A stretch of 64,000 nucleotides of DNA from Chitinophagaceae bacterium IBVUCB2 (GCA_002127295.1 NFUV01000002.1:496001-560000), one strand, 5' to 3'. Counted from the first letter of the stretch, positions 35,742-45,221 are shown. The notes: generated by a model not told the origin, from the sequence alone. Made by a program: numbers and translations.

Positions 35742-36212
35742 ATGGAAAAGGAAATCATCAACCCCGAATGGTATCAGGTAGCAGAACTGGAACTCGTTTA
35801 CAAAACAAAAGTGAAGGCTTCGCAACGTCCGAAAATTTCAAGACCAGAAGATTCATTTGCATTGTTGAGACAAGTTTGGAATGCCGAAAAAATTGAAATG
35901 GTGGAAGAGTTTAAAGTGCTTTTATTAAACCGTGCAAACCGGGTATTGGGAGTCTTTCAGGTATCATTGGGAGGTGTTGCTGGTACTGTTGTAGATCCGG
36001 GAATAATACTTGCTGCGGCAGTAAAGGCTAATGCGAGTAGTATGATTCTGGCTCATAACCACCCTTCGGGGAATCTCCAACCAAGCAGACAGGATGAAGA
36101 GGTTACCAGAAAAATTATCGGGGCTACCCAGTTCCTCAATATGAAAGTTCATGACCATGTTATAATAACGGCAGAAGATTTTTTTTCATTTGCAAAAGAG
36201 GGGTTGTTATAA
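35742..36212 (+). CDS. radC: RadC-family JAB-domain protein
   Basis: The 156-residue product is a stand-alone RadC/JAB domain, without the N-terminal helix-hairpin-helix part of chromosomal RadC. The metal-binding motif HNHPSGNLQPSRQD gives His105, His107 and Asp118. The role of RadC is unsettled, although mobile elements carry it very often. It is the third gene of the presumed leading region and has its own copy of the repeated stem-loop. Confidence 0.9.
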   Translation: MEKEIINPEWYQVAELELVYKTKVKASQRPKISRPEDSFALLRQVWNAEKIEMVEEFKVLLLNRANRVLGVFQVSLGGVAGTVVDPGIILAAAVKANASSMILAHNHPSGNLQPSRQDEEVTRKIIGATQFLNMKVHDHVIITAEDFFSFAKEGLL

Positions 36213-36235
36213 CTTCTCTTTTACTCTTAAAAATC

Positions 36236-36264
36236 AATTTGGCCTGTCTAAGACAAGCCAAATT
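36236..36264. terminator. Bidirectional terminator between radC and a convergent gene
   Basis: AATTTGGC (36236..36243) and GCCAAATT (36257..36264) form an 8-bp stem with an inner TGTCT/AGACA pairing. T-runs follow on the plus strand, and A-rich sequence lies before it for the minus strand. It separates convergent genes. Confidence 0.75.
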
Positions 36265-36266
36265 TT

Positions 36267-36560
36267 TTAAAGCGACTTCAATTTTTCGTAGAAATCTGTA
36301 AGGCCGGATTTCTTTAAAATCTCTTCATGGATAATTTTAAATTCACCGGCAGACTCTTCGGGCAAGGCACTTAAAATTTCGTCCTCAAAATTCCCTTTGG
36401 CGTTTAAGATACCGGTTTCAATAAGCCTGCTTAACAGCAGTACATTTTGCCGGGACATCTGTAAAACAATCTTACAATTTTCCGACATGCCCGGACTGCT
36501 TAACACCATGGAGAAAATGGTTGACTTTTCTTTTTTCAAATTTGTTCCAGCACTACTCAT
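36267..36560 (-). CDS. Small unknown ICE protein beside oriT
   Basis: The 97-residue product is predicted helical with no recognised domain: an N-terminal lysine-rich stretch (NLKKEKSTIF), then MSRQNVLLLSRLIETGIL and an acidic C-terminal half. It is the only leftward gene between radC and the mob operon, with its start 131 bp from the candidate oriT hairpins. Its position suggests a regulator of mobilisation, but nothing proves it. Confidence 0.65.
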   Translation of the reverse strand: MSSAGTNLKKEKSTIFSMVLSSPGMSENCKIVLQMSRQNVLLLSRLIETGILNAKGNFEDEILSALPEESAGEFKIIHEEILKKSGLTDFYEKLKSL

Positions 36561-36690
36561 ACTTCACTTTTTAGATTGATAAATAATTTACGTTACAAAG
36601 CTATTTCATATAGCCAATCACCACCTGTACAGAATTTGATCAGGTCTTCTTTAGGAGTCGGATACAATCTAACTTTATAAAAGCCGGAGG

Positions 36691-36776
36691 TTGCCAGGTC
36701 TGCAACTGGCAAGATGTTCAATTGTTGCACAATTGCATCTTGCTCCCTATGCCTCCGTAGTCGGCGGGAGTATAGA
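36691..36776. other. oriT: Candidate origin of transfer (oriT)
   Basis: Three inverted repeats lie in 86 bp directly upstream of the mob genes. TTGCCAG/CTGGCAA occupies 36691..36697 and 36706..36712. Next is a long hairpin with arms GCAAGATG and CAATTGT against ACAATTG and CATCTTGC (36709..36743, interrupted by a 2-nt bulge, loop TGC). A weaker CTAT..CTCC/GGAG..ATAG pairing spans 36748..36776. oriT regions of relaxases of this class carry inverted repeats beside the nick site and lie next to the relaxase genes. The nick position itself cannot be read from sequence. Confidence 0.6.
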
Positions 36777-36828
36777 GACAGCTTGTTGTTATGAGCATTT
36801 TGGAAGAAACAGTGAAAATGAAATAGTG

Positions 36829-37224
36829 ATGGACAAAGAAAAATCAGGAACAACGAAATCATGGATTTCGTTCCGGGTAAAACCCAAAGAATACGATATA
36901 ATACATGGGCATTTTTCAAAAACAACCTGCCGGAAATTAAGCGAGTATGCCCGTAATGTTTTGCTTCAAAAACCGGTGGTCATTAAAGTCCGCAACCAGT
37001 CAGCGGATGATTTTTTAGGGGAAATAATTCTTCTCAAAAATGAGCTGAATGCCATCGGCAATAACTACAACCAATCCGTGAAAAGATTGCACACAATGGA
37101 AAGGTTTTCTGAAGTAAAAATATGGCTGCAGAATGACCAGTCATTCCGGGAAGGCTTCCTGAAAAAAACAGAGCAAATAAGAGAACGGATGGACCAAATC
37201 TACCGGCTATGGTTGTCAAAATAA
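36829..37224 (+). CDS. mobA: Mobilisation accessory protein (MobA/MobC-type)
   Basis: From the ATG at 36829 (MDKEKSGTTKSW) the product is 131 residues. The N-terminal half looks like a ribbon-helix-helix DNA-binding region (WISFRVKPKEYDIIHGHF). The C-terminal half has LKNELNAIGNNYNQSVKRLH, the signature of MobC-type relaxosome proteins. It binds oriT and helps the relaxase nick. The longer TTG frame runs through the oriT repeats and is rejected. It overlaps the relaxase gene by 16 bp. Confidence 0.85.
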   Translation: MDKEKSGTTKSWISFRVKPKEYDIIHGHFSKTTCRKLSEYARNVLLQKPVVIKVRNQSADDFLGEIILLKNELNAIGNNYNQSVKRLHTMERFSEVKIWLQNDQSFREGFLKKTEQIRERMDQIYRLWLSK

Positions 37225-38477
37225 CAAGCCCACATAGTTTGAGCAGAGCCCTCAATTACAACGAAAAAAAAGTAGAGAAGGGACAAGCTGAATGCATTCA
37301 TGCGGGCAACTATCTATTGAATCCTGAGCAAATGAAATTTCATCAGAAAATGGAACGGATGCAGGATTTGATAGCATTAAACGAAAGGACCAAAAAAACC
37401 AACACCCTGCATATCTCACTAAACTTTGATCCGTCCGAAAAACATTCCAAAGAAAAGCTGGCCGCTATTGCCCAAACCTATATGGAAAAAATCGGCTTTG
37501 GCAAACAACCTTACCTCGTTTACAGGCATGATGATGCAGGCCACCCGCATATTCATATTGTAACAACGACTATACAACCAGATGGAAAAAGAATTGACAC
37601 CTATAACATTGGCCGAAATCAATCCGAGAAAGCAAGAAAAGAAATTGAACAGGATTATAGATTGATAAAAGCACAAGGCAAAAAAAGTCAAGCTTTTAGC
37701 GAAATCATTCCCGTCAATGTCCAGAAAGCACAATATGGAAAATCAGAAACAAAGAGATCTATCACCAATGTTCTGGATGCGGTGATCCCTCATTTTAAAT
37801 ACACATCACTGGCAGAACTCAACGCCATCCTGAAACAGTACAATGTGATAGCAGACAGAGGCACAGAAGGAGGAAGAATATATAATTCAAAAGGTTTGCT
37901 GTATAAGTTACTTGATGCAGCAGGTAATAAGATTGGCGTACCCATTAAAGCAAGCCTGATTTATAGTCAGCCTACTTTAAAGAACCTGGAGAAGAAATTT
38001 GCAGAAAATGAAATCAAACGACAACCGGACAAACAGAAATTAAAAACTTCTGTTGATTGGGTATTGGCAAAATCACCTAGTTCATTAAAAGACCTGACAG
38101 ATGCATTACTAAAAGAGAAAATCCAGACTGTCCTGCGGCAGAATAAGGAGGGATTGGTGTATGGAATTACATTCATTGATTACCGTAGCAAATCCGTATT
38201 CAATGGAAGTGATTTAGGAAAACAATACAGTATTGCTGGTATCCAGCAAAGATTAAACATAAAGGGCGAATCGCCAGTACTGGAAAAGGCAGGCAAAGGA
38301 ATAACTACAATCTCCCGGCAGCCAAAAGGCAATACAATACAAACTGAAAAAGAAGTATCCCACAACCAAAATAAAGAAGACCTCTTGCAGCAACTTACTG
38401 CCAATGAAAAGATGCTCAATAAACTCCCGTTTGAATTAATAAAAAAGAAAAAGAGAAAACGGAATCACAACTTATAA
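37209..38477 (+). CDS. mobB: MobB relaxase (MOBP-type relaxase/mobilisation domain)
   Basis: The 422-residue product has the relaxase domain (about 1-200) with the three-histidine motif HDDAGHPHIHIV (His112, His114, His116) and an upstream HISLNF strand. The tyrosine in ALNYNEKK (Tyr17) is the likely nucleophile that joins the 5' end at the nick. The C-terminal part is helical and basic and ends in a lysine-rich tail. It lies between the accessory protein and the coupling protein. Confidence 0.9.
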   Translation: MVVKITSPHSLSRALNYNEKKVEKGQAECIHAGNYLLNPEQMKFHQKMERMQDLIALNERTKKTNTLHISLNFDPSEKHSKEKLAAIAQTYMEKIGFGKQPYLVYRHDDAGHPHIHIVTTTIQPDGKRIDTYNIGRNQSEKARKEIEQDYRLIKAQGKKSQAFSEIIPVNVQKAQYGKSETKRSITNVLDAVIPHFKYTSLAELNAILKQYNVIADRGTEGGRIYNSKGLLYKLLDAAGNKIGVPIKASLIYSQPTLKNLEKKFAENEIKRQPDKQKLKTSVDWVLAKSPSSLKDLTDALLKEKIQTVLRQNKEGLVYGITFIDYRSKSVFNGSDLGKQYSIAGIQQRLNIKGESPVLEKAGKGITTISRQPKGNTIQTEKEVSHNQNKEDLLQQLTANEKMLNKLPFELIKKKKRKRNHNL

Positions 38478-38495
38478 ACCTTTAAATAAAATGTT

Positions 38496-40475
38496 ATGTC
38501 AGCAGGTACAGGTGAAAATGAAATGGGGTTAAGAAAGATACTTGACTTTACAAGGCTTGGCAGTATTGTAATTCTATTGCTTCATTTCTATTATTACTGC
38601 TATGGTGTATTCAAGTTATGGAGATTAACCGCTGAAATAAGTGACCGGTTCCTGGTTAATATCAGCCATACAGGTTTGTTTAATTCCATCTTCACTTCAA
38701 AATTAATGGCACTGGTTTTACTGGCAATCTCGCTATTAGGAAGCCGGGGCAAAAAAGAAGAAAAGATCAGTAAACAATCAATTGCTTTCTATTTAATTAG
38801 TGGTCTTGCGATATTCCTGACAAGTACATTGCTGCTTAATATCAAAACTGATATTGAAACACTTGGTATAATCTATATGGTAGTTACCGGGGTAGGGTTC
38901 CTGTTTATCCTTGCAGGTGGCAATTTATTAACCAGGTTTATTAAACTAAATCTTGGCAAAGACATTTTCAATGAATTAAATGAAACATTTCCGCAGGAAG
39001 AACGATTACTTGAAAATGAATACTCCATTAACCTGCCTGCACAGTATAACTTGAAAGGGAAGGTTCGTAAAAGCTGGATCAATATTATTAATCCTTTCCG
39101 GGGTTTACTCGTCAGCGGTTCACCTGGTTCCGGAAAATCTTACTTCGTTATTCAGCATATCATCAAACAACATATCAAAAAAGGCTTTACCATGCTGGTA
39201 TATGATTTTAAATATGATGACCTGACAAAGATTGCCTACAATGTTCTGCTGAAAAATAAGCGAAGCTATAAGGTTATTCCATCATTCTATTCTATCAACT
39301 TTGATGATCTTTCCAAAAGTAATCGTTGCAATCCGTTGGATCATTCAACGATGTTTGATATTACAGATGCAACAGAGGCTTCCCGTTCAATTATGATGGG
39401 GTTGAACAAGGATTGGATAACCAAGCAGGGTGATTTCTTTGTGGAATCCCCAATCAACTTTGTAACAGCCATAATCTGGTTCCTGAAAAAGTATAAAAGC
39501 GGGAAGTATTGTACGCTGCCCCATGTTATTGAGTTGATGCAGATTGATTATGAGAAATTATTTTCAGTACTAAGAACAGAGGCCGAAATAGAAGTGTTGA
39601 TTAATCCGTTTATTTCAGCTTACCAGAATAATGCAATGGAGCAATTAGAAGGACAGGTAGCCAGTGCAAAAATTGGTATGGCCCGGTTGTCATCCCCGCA
39701 GCTCTATTGGGTTTTATCAGCCAATGATTTTACGTTGGACATTAATAATCCGGATTCGCCGAAAATTATTTGCCTGGCAAATAATCCACAAAAGCAACAA
39801 ATTTATGGAGCTGTGCTTTCTCTATACGTTACGAGGCTAATTAAACTGGTTAACCAGAAGAACCGCCTTAAATCCAGTTTGATCTTTGATGAATTTCCAA
39901 CCATCTATTTTAATGACATAGACAGCCTGATTGCCACTGCCCGTTCCAACAAAGTAGCCACTTGTTTAGGTATCCAGGACTTTAGCCAGTTAAAGAAAGA
40001 TTATGGTGCCGATCAATCCGCTGTTATCATGAACATTACCGGCAATATTATCAGCGGTCAGGTCACGGGTGAAACTTCCAAATTTTTGTCCGAAAGGTTC
40101 GGCAAAATTAACCAGGTGAAAGAAAGCATATCCATCAATCGAACTGATACATCTGTTAGTAAATCCAGCCAGTTAGATTTTGCAATACCACAGTCGAAAA
40201 TTTCAGGACTGTCTTCCGGTGAATTTGTTGGAATGGTAGCAGATGATCCAACGCAGAAAATAAAACTAAAGACCTTTCATTGTGAAATCATGAACAATCA
40301 CGAACAGCTAAAAGCTGAGGCAGATTTATATAAAGAATTGCCGGTTATATCGAAAGTAACTGTGCAAATGGTTAATGAGAATTTCATGAAGATCAAAAAG
40401 GAGGTTATAGATATTATCGAAACAGAAATAGAAAGAATTTTAAATACTCCCGGGTTAGAGAACATCATGAAATAA
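38496..40475 (+). CDS. mobC: Type IV coupling protein (VirD4/TraG-like; MobC of CTnDOT naming)
   Basis: The 659-residue product has about four N-terminal membrane segments (about 22-39, 66-82, 98-115, 124-142) and an ATPase domain with Walker A GSPGSGKS (208-215) and YDFKYDD after it. A Walker B-like LIFDEFPTIYF lies near residue 465, and TARSNKVATCLGIQDFSQLKKDYG follows. It links the relaxase-DNA complex to the mating channel. It starts 18 bp after the relaxase stop. Confidence 0.92.
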   Translation: MSAGTGENEMGLRKILDFTRLGSIVILLLHFYYYCYGVFKLWRLTAEISDRFLVNISHTGLFNSIFTSKLMALVLLAISLLGSRGKKEEKISKQSIAFYLISGLAIFLTSTLLLNIKTDIETLGIIYMVVTGVGFLFILAGGNLLTRFIKLNLGKDIFNELNETFPQEERLLENEYSINLPAQYNLKGKVRKSWINIINPFRGLLVSGSPGSGKSYFVIQHIIKQHIKKGFTMLVYDFKYDDLTKIAYNVLLKNKRSYKVIPSFYSINFDDLSKSNRCNPLDHSTMFDITDATEASRSIMMGLNKDWITKQGDFFVESPINFVTAIIWFLKKYKSGKYCTLPHVIELMQIDYEKLFSVLRTEAEIEVLINPFISAYQNNAMEQLEGQVASAKIGMARLSSPQLYWVLSANDFTLDINNPDSPKIICLANNPQKQQIYGAVLSLYVTRLIKLVNQKNRLKSSLIFDEFPTIYFNDIDSLIATARSNKVATCLGIQDFSQLKKDYGADQSAVIMNITGNIISGQVTGETSKFLSERFGKINQVKESISINRTDTSVSKSSQLDFAIPQSKISGLSSGEFVGMVADDPTQKIKLKTFHCEIMNNHEQLKAEADLYKELPVISKVTVQMVNENFMKIKKEVIDIIETEIERILNTPGLENIMK

Positions 40476-40491
40476 AAGCCACCATTTATAA

Positions 40492-41352
40492 TTATTCCTT
40501 TGACCAGTGATCGCTTTCAACAATGATTTTTATCCAATCATATACTTTTTTGTACCCGACCTTTTCAAAAGCCCTGTTAGACGGGACATAATCACGTTTG
40601 GCTACCAAGCCACAACTTTCAAATTTTGATAATAGACCATTCGTTGCATTCCATAGCAAGGCATAACCGTAGCCAAGCTGTCTGGATGCCGGATCAGTAA
40701 AGAAATGCATAATAGACGGGGCGTTATTATCAGAAATAGAATACTGAAGAATAGAATGTATTTTACCTTGATCGGTCCATTTCAAAAAACTCTGATTCAT
40801 CAGGCCGGGCATTACTACTCCTTCCCGCATCTCATCGTATGTCTTGTTCAGCCTGTCGCCGTATTCTTCCTTCTGAAATTCAAAGCTCATCCTGCTGATC
40901 ACCTCGATGTCCTCAATAGTCGCTAAAGCCATATCACCACTTATTATTTTCGCCGGAAGTAACGTATCGATGCATTCATAGACATTTCTTTCGCTAAGCG
41001 TCTTCTTGGTCTTTTGGACATTTTCGAGCAATTTCAATACTAAATCCCTATGACCAGTGACGGATGCATGGTCAATACTTTTAGGGTCAATACTACTTAT
41101 TAGTTCTGCAATTACTGAATCGTCAAAATTGCTGCCGTAAACCATCAAAGACGGGTAACACCATAGCCCAAAGACATCCGAGCCATTTCCTTCGATATTA
41201 AACGCTGCCGTAATCTTGTGTTCCGCTGATCCCTGGCGATGTGCGCTGAGGACATTTAAAAGTGATTCTACAGCATAATAATTTTTATCACAATACTGCT
41301 TATTTCTTTCCCAGAATGCCTCAATTTTCTTGTGAAAATGAACGGTAACCAT
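40492..41352 (-). CDS. GNAT-like acetyltransferase domain protein
   Basis: The 286-residue product has a C-terminal GNAT-type region: IMHFFTDPASRQLGYGYALLWNATNGLL, then GLVAKRDYVPSNRAFEKVGYKKVYDW, which are the acyl-CoA-binding and last-strand patterns. The N-terminal half resembles a degenerate second GNAT-like lobe. The substrate is unknown. It converges with mobC with 16 bp between stops and is cargo rather than transfer machinery. Confidence 0.7.
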   Translation of the reverse strand: MVTVHFHKKIEAFWERNKQYCDKNYYAVESLLNVLSAHRQGSAEHKITAAFNIEGNGSDVFGLWCYPSLMVYGSNFDDSVIAELISSIDPKSIDHASVTGHRDLVLKLLENVQKTKKTLSERNVYECIDTLLPAKIISGDMALATIEDIEVISRMSFEFQKEEYGDRLNKTYDEMREGVVMPGLMNQSFLKWTDQGKIHSILQYSISDNNAPSIMHFFTDPASRQLGYGYALLWNATNGLLSKFESCGLVAKRDYVPSNRAFEKVGYKKVYDWIKIIVESDHWSKE

Positions 41353-41471
41353 AGCTCAAAATTAATACTAATTTCTTTGGCAATTGTTGAATTAGAAGGC
41401 ATCTTTTTAAGGTCAAGTCAACGCCTGTAAAAACGGGTAAACTAGCAGCAATTTTTACACACGATCAAACG

Positions 41472-42434
41472 CTAGCTATCAAGAAACCCCAAATATTTAT
41501 CGAGATTCATAACTCTTCCACCATATCCATACTTCTCTAACATCTTGATCATGTCTTTGTCCGATGTGACGAGCAACACAATCCGGCCATTTAGCAGATG
41601 ATCATTCATCAAAAATGATACTTCGTAATCCCATCTCCAGTTCCACCTCGTTTGCTGAGATCTTTTATTTTTTAAGTCTATATTGTCAGCCACGACACGG
41701 TGACAAATCCATTGGTAAAATCCAACGGACAAGGGAAACGTCCGGGGCAACATATATCCTTTGAGGACATGTTCATTTTCGGTCATCTTAATTAGCAAAG
41801 ACTTCGCAATGGAAAAAATAATGGCCATTGAGATCCTGGGGACAAAAAGCCCACTGTCGATAAACTGCAGCATTTTGCTACGCAGGTCTTTTGGTTTAAT
41901 CGACGGATCTAATTTTATTATTTCTCGGCGGGCTCCTTCAACAAAACTTTCCACTTCTCTAATCCATCGAGGTTCTTCACTATCGATATAGTCTTTTAAT
42001 TTAGTAAACGTTTCATTCAACTGATGGCCTTCAATGGCTTTTAGATAATCTTCTTTGAAATCCCCAATAACGCCCGCCATATTTTTGCTTATAAGCTCAA
42101 CCTCAGCTGGCGAGACATCGAAAAAATTACCCGTGATGTGTAAATAAGAGTATGGGACAATGTGAATGGTATTTTCTGTCTTTTCATAACAATGATTGGC
42201 CATCGCTATCAGGCCTTTCAGGCAATCATCAAAATGTAAGCTTCTTCCTGTTCCCGACAAATTACCAAGCAATTCCAAACCTACCACCGGTGTGGCGTAC
42301 GCCATAATGTTCTTGCTTGCTTCCTTTTCTTTGAGTCGTGCAATACTAGCTTCGATATCTTCAATAGAAGTGTCACGAATTAAATTACGGTAGCTGTTAG
42401 TGTCAAAGACAACAGCAAATTTTTCACTATTCAT
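41472..42434 (-). CDS. PIN-like nuclease domain protein
   Basis: The 320-residue product starts with FAVVFDTNSYRNLI (acidic residue in a PIN strand 1) and ends with IVLLVTSDKDMIKMLEKYGYG, the PIN C-terminal Asp block. The middle is helical with conserved-looking acidic residues (EEPRWIREVESF). It may be a ribonuclease toxin-like effector. No small antitoxin gene lies beside it, so a classical VapBC pair is unlikely. Confidence 0.65.
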   Translation of the reverse strand: MNSEKFAVVFDTNSYRNLIRDTSIEDIEASIARLKEKEASKNIMAYATPVVGLELLGNLSGTGRSLHFDDCLKGLIAMANHCYEKTENTIHIVPYSYLHITGNFFDVSPAEVELISKNMAGVIGDFKEDYLKAIEGHQLNETFTKLKDYIDSEEPRWIREVESFVEGARREIIKLDPSIKPKDLRSKMLQFIDSGLFVPRISMAIIFSIAKSLLIKMTENEHVLKGYMLPRTFPLSVGFYQWICHRVVADNIDLKNKRSQQTRWNWRWDYEVSFLMNDHLLNGRIVLLVTSDKDMIKMLEKYGYGGRVMNLDKYLGFLDS

Positions 42435-42576
42435 AACCTCTGCATTTGCACAAAATTCGGGAAAATGATTAAGCTGTAATATTGAAAAATTGTACGTTTA
42501 TCCTAGATTATTTGACACATAAAACAAGCGAAAAAACGACGGTTTACGGTTTCGTTTTTATTAAGTCATGGCGAGA

Positions 42577-43734
42577 CTATAGAAATATTCCTAGTTCTAG
42601 AGTGTTAGGGAGGATTTCTTTTATTTCATTAGGCATTTGTCGGGTAGTTTTAAATGTTGCCACACCCATTGGATTTGCAATACTCTTTACAGAATATTCT
42701 ACAACCGTATTACTTTTCTCTTTACATAAGACTATACCTATACTATTATTTTCACCCGAAAGTTTAATTTTTTCATCCAGCACATTCAAATAGAAATTTA
42801 ATTGTCCTACATACTCTGGTTTAAACTTTCCTTTCTTTAATTCGAATGCAACAAGGCAACGTAAGTGGCGATTAAAAAATAAAAGGTCAATAAAAAATTC
42901 ATCCCCATCAAGTTCAACACGAAACTGATTTCCTATAAAAGAAAATCCTTTCCCCATTCTTAAAATGAAATCTCTGATGTTAGCTACGATTTTATTTTCA
43001 ACATCTCTTTCATCGTCTGTTTCACTAAGGTTCATATAGTCCATCAGATACTCATCGTGGAATATTTCGACTGCCGAAGGCTTTAACTCTTCGATTACAG
43101 ACTTTTCGAAGTTATTTGGCAGTGTACCTTGTTTCTCAAAGAGCCTGCTATTTATTTGATGTTCTAAGACAGTAACTGTCCAAAATAAATTAGCAGCTTG
43201 TCTCATGTAATACAATCCCTCGTCAAAGGAATTACACTTATCTAAAATGAGAATATGATGAGTAAAACTAACACCATAAAAGGAGTTCAGAATATCATTA
43301 TCTAATTTGGCCGTCGCTACCGGCGTAATTGCAGATCTATGATTATCAACGCTTTTGACAGTTTTTACTTGCGCCGTTGCTAACGGCGTAAATGTAGCCT
43401 CTTTTATTTTCAACTTGCCTTCTTCTAATTGGGCAGTCACTAACTGCCCAAGTACTGTATCTGCATATCTTGAATACAATTGCCGCATCTTTTGAAGGTT
43501 TCTGGAGGAAAATCCTCGTAATCCTGGCATTTGTTGTTGCAGATCAGAAGCTATCTGACCCAAAATATTCATCCCCCATTTTTCTGATAAAATCTTTTCA
43601 GAAAGCATTTTGCCTGATTTAAAATATAATAATAACTGACCACGGTTGGCTAATCTTGTAGCCTGGTAACGACTTTGTGTTATTGTTTGTTTAAGGTCCT
43701 TTACAAATTGTAAATATGATTTTGATGGTTTCAT
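42577..43734 (-). CDS. DUF1016 PD-(D/E)XK nuclease family protein (YhcG-like)
   Basis: The 385-residue product has an N-terminal DUF1016 helical domain (SRYQATRLANRGQLLLYFKSGKML, then GLRGFSSRNLQKMRQLYS). The C-terminal nuclease domain reads FRVELDGDEFFIDLLFFNRH, then LVAFELKKGKFKPEYVGQLNFYLN, which gives D...ELK catalytic residues. Between them, residues about 95-160 hold three copies of a (P/Q)(L/V)(A/V)TA(Q/K)(L/V) unit whose DNA is palindromic. The family occurs in mobile elements and defence islands; its job is not settled. Confidence 0.85.
   Translation of the reverse strand: MKPSKSYLQFVKDLKQTITQSRYQATRLANRGQLLLYFKSGKMLSEKILSEKWGMNILGQIASDLQQQMPGLRGFSSRNLQKMRQLYSRYADTVLGQLVTAQLEEGKLKIKEATFTPLATAQVKTVKSVDNHRSAITPVATAKLDNDILNSFYGVSFTHHILILDKCNSFDEGLYYMRQAANLFWTVTVLEHQINSRLFEKQGTLPNNFEKSVIEELKPSAVEIFHDEYLMDYMNLSETDDERDVENKIVANIRDFILRMGKGFSFIGNQFRVELDGDEFFIDLLFFNRHLRCLVAFELKKGKFKPEYVGQLNFYLNVLDEKIKLSGENNSIGIVLCKEKSNTVVEYSVKSIANPMGVATFKTTRQMPNEIKEILPNTLELGIFL
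43307..43450. repeat. Three palindromes inside the DUF1016 gene
   Basis: Perfect inverted repeats CGCCGTT/AACGGCG (43372..43388) and TGGGCAGT/ACTGCCCA (43430..43450), plus an imperfect one around GCCGTCGCTACCGGC (43310..43324), lie 40-60 bp apart. Each encodes a seven-residue unit with TA at its centre. Arms differ in sequence but keep pairing. Confidence 0.6.
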
Positions 43735-43767
43735 TTTATTGCGTTTTCTAAGTAAATGATTGGTTTT

Positions 43768-45018
43768 TTATACGGCCATTAATTTTGATGTAGGTATTTG
43801 TTTGAACTTGGTTCGCAAGGCTTTCATATCATCGCTTATCTTCCTTTCCAACACATGCACATAGATTTGAGTAGTGGAAAGCTTTGTATGTCCAAGCATC
43901 TTGCTGACAGTCTCAAGCGGGATACCATTATTGAGTGTGATGGTTGTGGCGAAAGTGTGGCGGGCAAGATGAAAAGTCATGTACTTTTCAATTTTACAAT
44001 GCGTTGCAATCTCTTTCAAATAATCGTTGACTTTTTGATTAGAAATATATGGCAACACTCTCCCTTTCTCAATAAGTAAAGGATCATCTTTATACTTGTC
44101 AAGCAATGCAATTGCCTGGGGGAGTAAAGGGACACTTACTTTTATTTCTGTTTTCTGCCGTGAAGTACGCAACCAGTATTCCTTATCAATACCCATCATG
44201 ATATTCTCGGGACCGAGTTTCGCCATGTCTATATATGCTAATCCTGTATAACAAGAGAACAGGAAAATATCCCTGGCTTTATTCAACCTCTCATTTGGCA
44301 GGGCGGTTGTTTCAAGTGAAGCAATCTCTTCCTCAATCAGAAAATCCTTTTCAGTCTTTTGAAATTTCAGTTTGTACAGTATAAACGGATCTTTAGGAAT
44401 CCATTCGAGTTTGAAGCCCAGCGTCACAATTTTCCGTAGCCGCTCCATATGCTTCATTACGCCATTATTTCCAAGTGGATTACTTTCATCAAGAGGCGTG
44501 GTAGTTCTCAGGAAAAGTTCAAACTGTGTAATGAATTGATAATTCAGGTTAATCAACCGTATATCATCCACCCGGTATTTGTATTGAAGAAACTTTTGAA
44601 TATACTTTTCCGTTGCACCATAATTTTTCATCGTTCCTTTCGACAGCAATATCCTGGAACTGGTTTCATGGTAACGGATAAGGGAAATAAGAGTGGATTG
44701 CCCTTCATCGTCGCCGACATAGAGCCGCTTAATAGCATCCGGGTTAATTAAAGCTTTCTGTTCCTTTAGTTGCCGGTAACAGTCAATCAGCTTTAACCTT
44801 GCTTCGTCGAGGAAAGGATTAATCCTGTTGACCAGTTCTTTACTTCCTTTCGCAATTTGTTTACCGGCATCCCAAAGAGAAGGCTCAATAGTTTTGTTCA
44901 AAGAGATTTCAATTCTCTTTTTGTCGACAGTAATTCTTGCATAGATTAATGCACCTGATAATTTGCTTGTGGAGTGTCGAATAATGAAACGCACACCAAA
45001 GCTGTTAGTACTTTCCAT
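43768..45018 (-). CDS. int: Tyrosine recombinase, ICE integrase
   Basis: The 416-residue product has an arm-binding N-terminal domain (about 10-100), a SAM-like core-binding domain (about 110-205) and a catalytic domain (about 215-395). HLARHTFATT (His and Arg II), LGHTK and TTQIYVHV (nucleophile Tyr) are present. At the Arg I position it reads YTGLAYIDMAKL, with Ala where classic enzymes have Arg, as also reported for IntDOT-type integrases. It lies 254 bp from the tRNA-Pro gene with its start facing it, as expected for an element integrated at that tRNA. Confidence 0.92.
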   Translation of the reverse strand: MESTNSFGVRFIIRHSTSKLSGALIYARITVDKKRIEISLNKTIEPSLWDAGKQIAKGSKELVNRINPFLDEARLKLIDCYRQLKEQKALINPDAIKRLYVGDDEGQSTLISLIRYHETSSRILLSKGTMKNYGATEKYIQKFLQYKYRVDDIRLINLNYQFITQFELFLRTTTPLDESNPLGNNGVMKHMERLRKIVTLGFKLEWIPKDPFILYKLKFQKTEKDFLIEEEIASLETTALPNERLNKARDIFLFSCYTGLAYIDMAKLGPENIMMGIDKEYWLRTSRQKTEIKVSVPLLPQAIALLDKYKDDPLLIEKGRVLPYISNQKVNDYLKEIATHCKIEKYMTFHLARHTFATTITLNNGIPLETVSKMLGHTKLSTTQIYVHVLERKISDDMKALRTKFKQIPTSKLMAV

Positions 45019-45077
45019 AACACACAGTTTTTAATTAAAAAATCTTGCTCCTCAGTACTATTGTATGCTGGAAATCA

Positions 45078-45168
45078 CTCACCCGAAAACTCTGAAAAGT
45101 GATTTTTGCAAAACACAAGTTCAAAATTAACAGGCAGTTACAGGTAAATTGAACTCACCCGAGAACTC
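45078..45168. promoter_or_regulatory. Pair of near-identical 15-bp repeats, candidate integrase arm sites
   Basis: CTCACCCGAAAACTC (45078..45092) and CTCACCCGAGAACTC (45154..45168) are direct repeats with one mismatch, 76 bp apart. They lie between the integrase gene and the tRNA, where arm-type integrase sites are expected. Confidence 0.5.
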
Positions 45169-45221
45169 ACCAGAAGGATGAATTGCTTTGTATATATTTG
45201 AATGATTTGGGGAAAAGAAAA

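Noticed and set aside
36691-36828. N-terminal extension of the mobA frame from a TTG start
   Set aside because: It runs through the inverted repeats of the candidate oriT and has no protein-like similarity; the ATG at 36829 fits the family.
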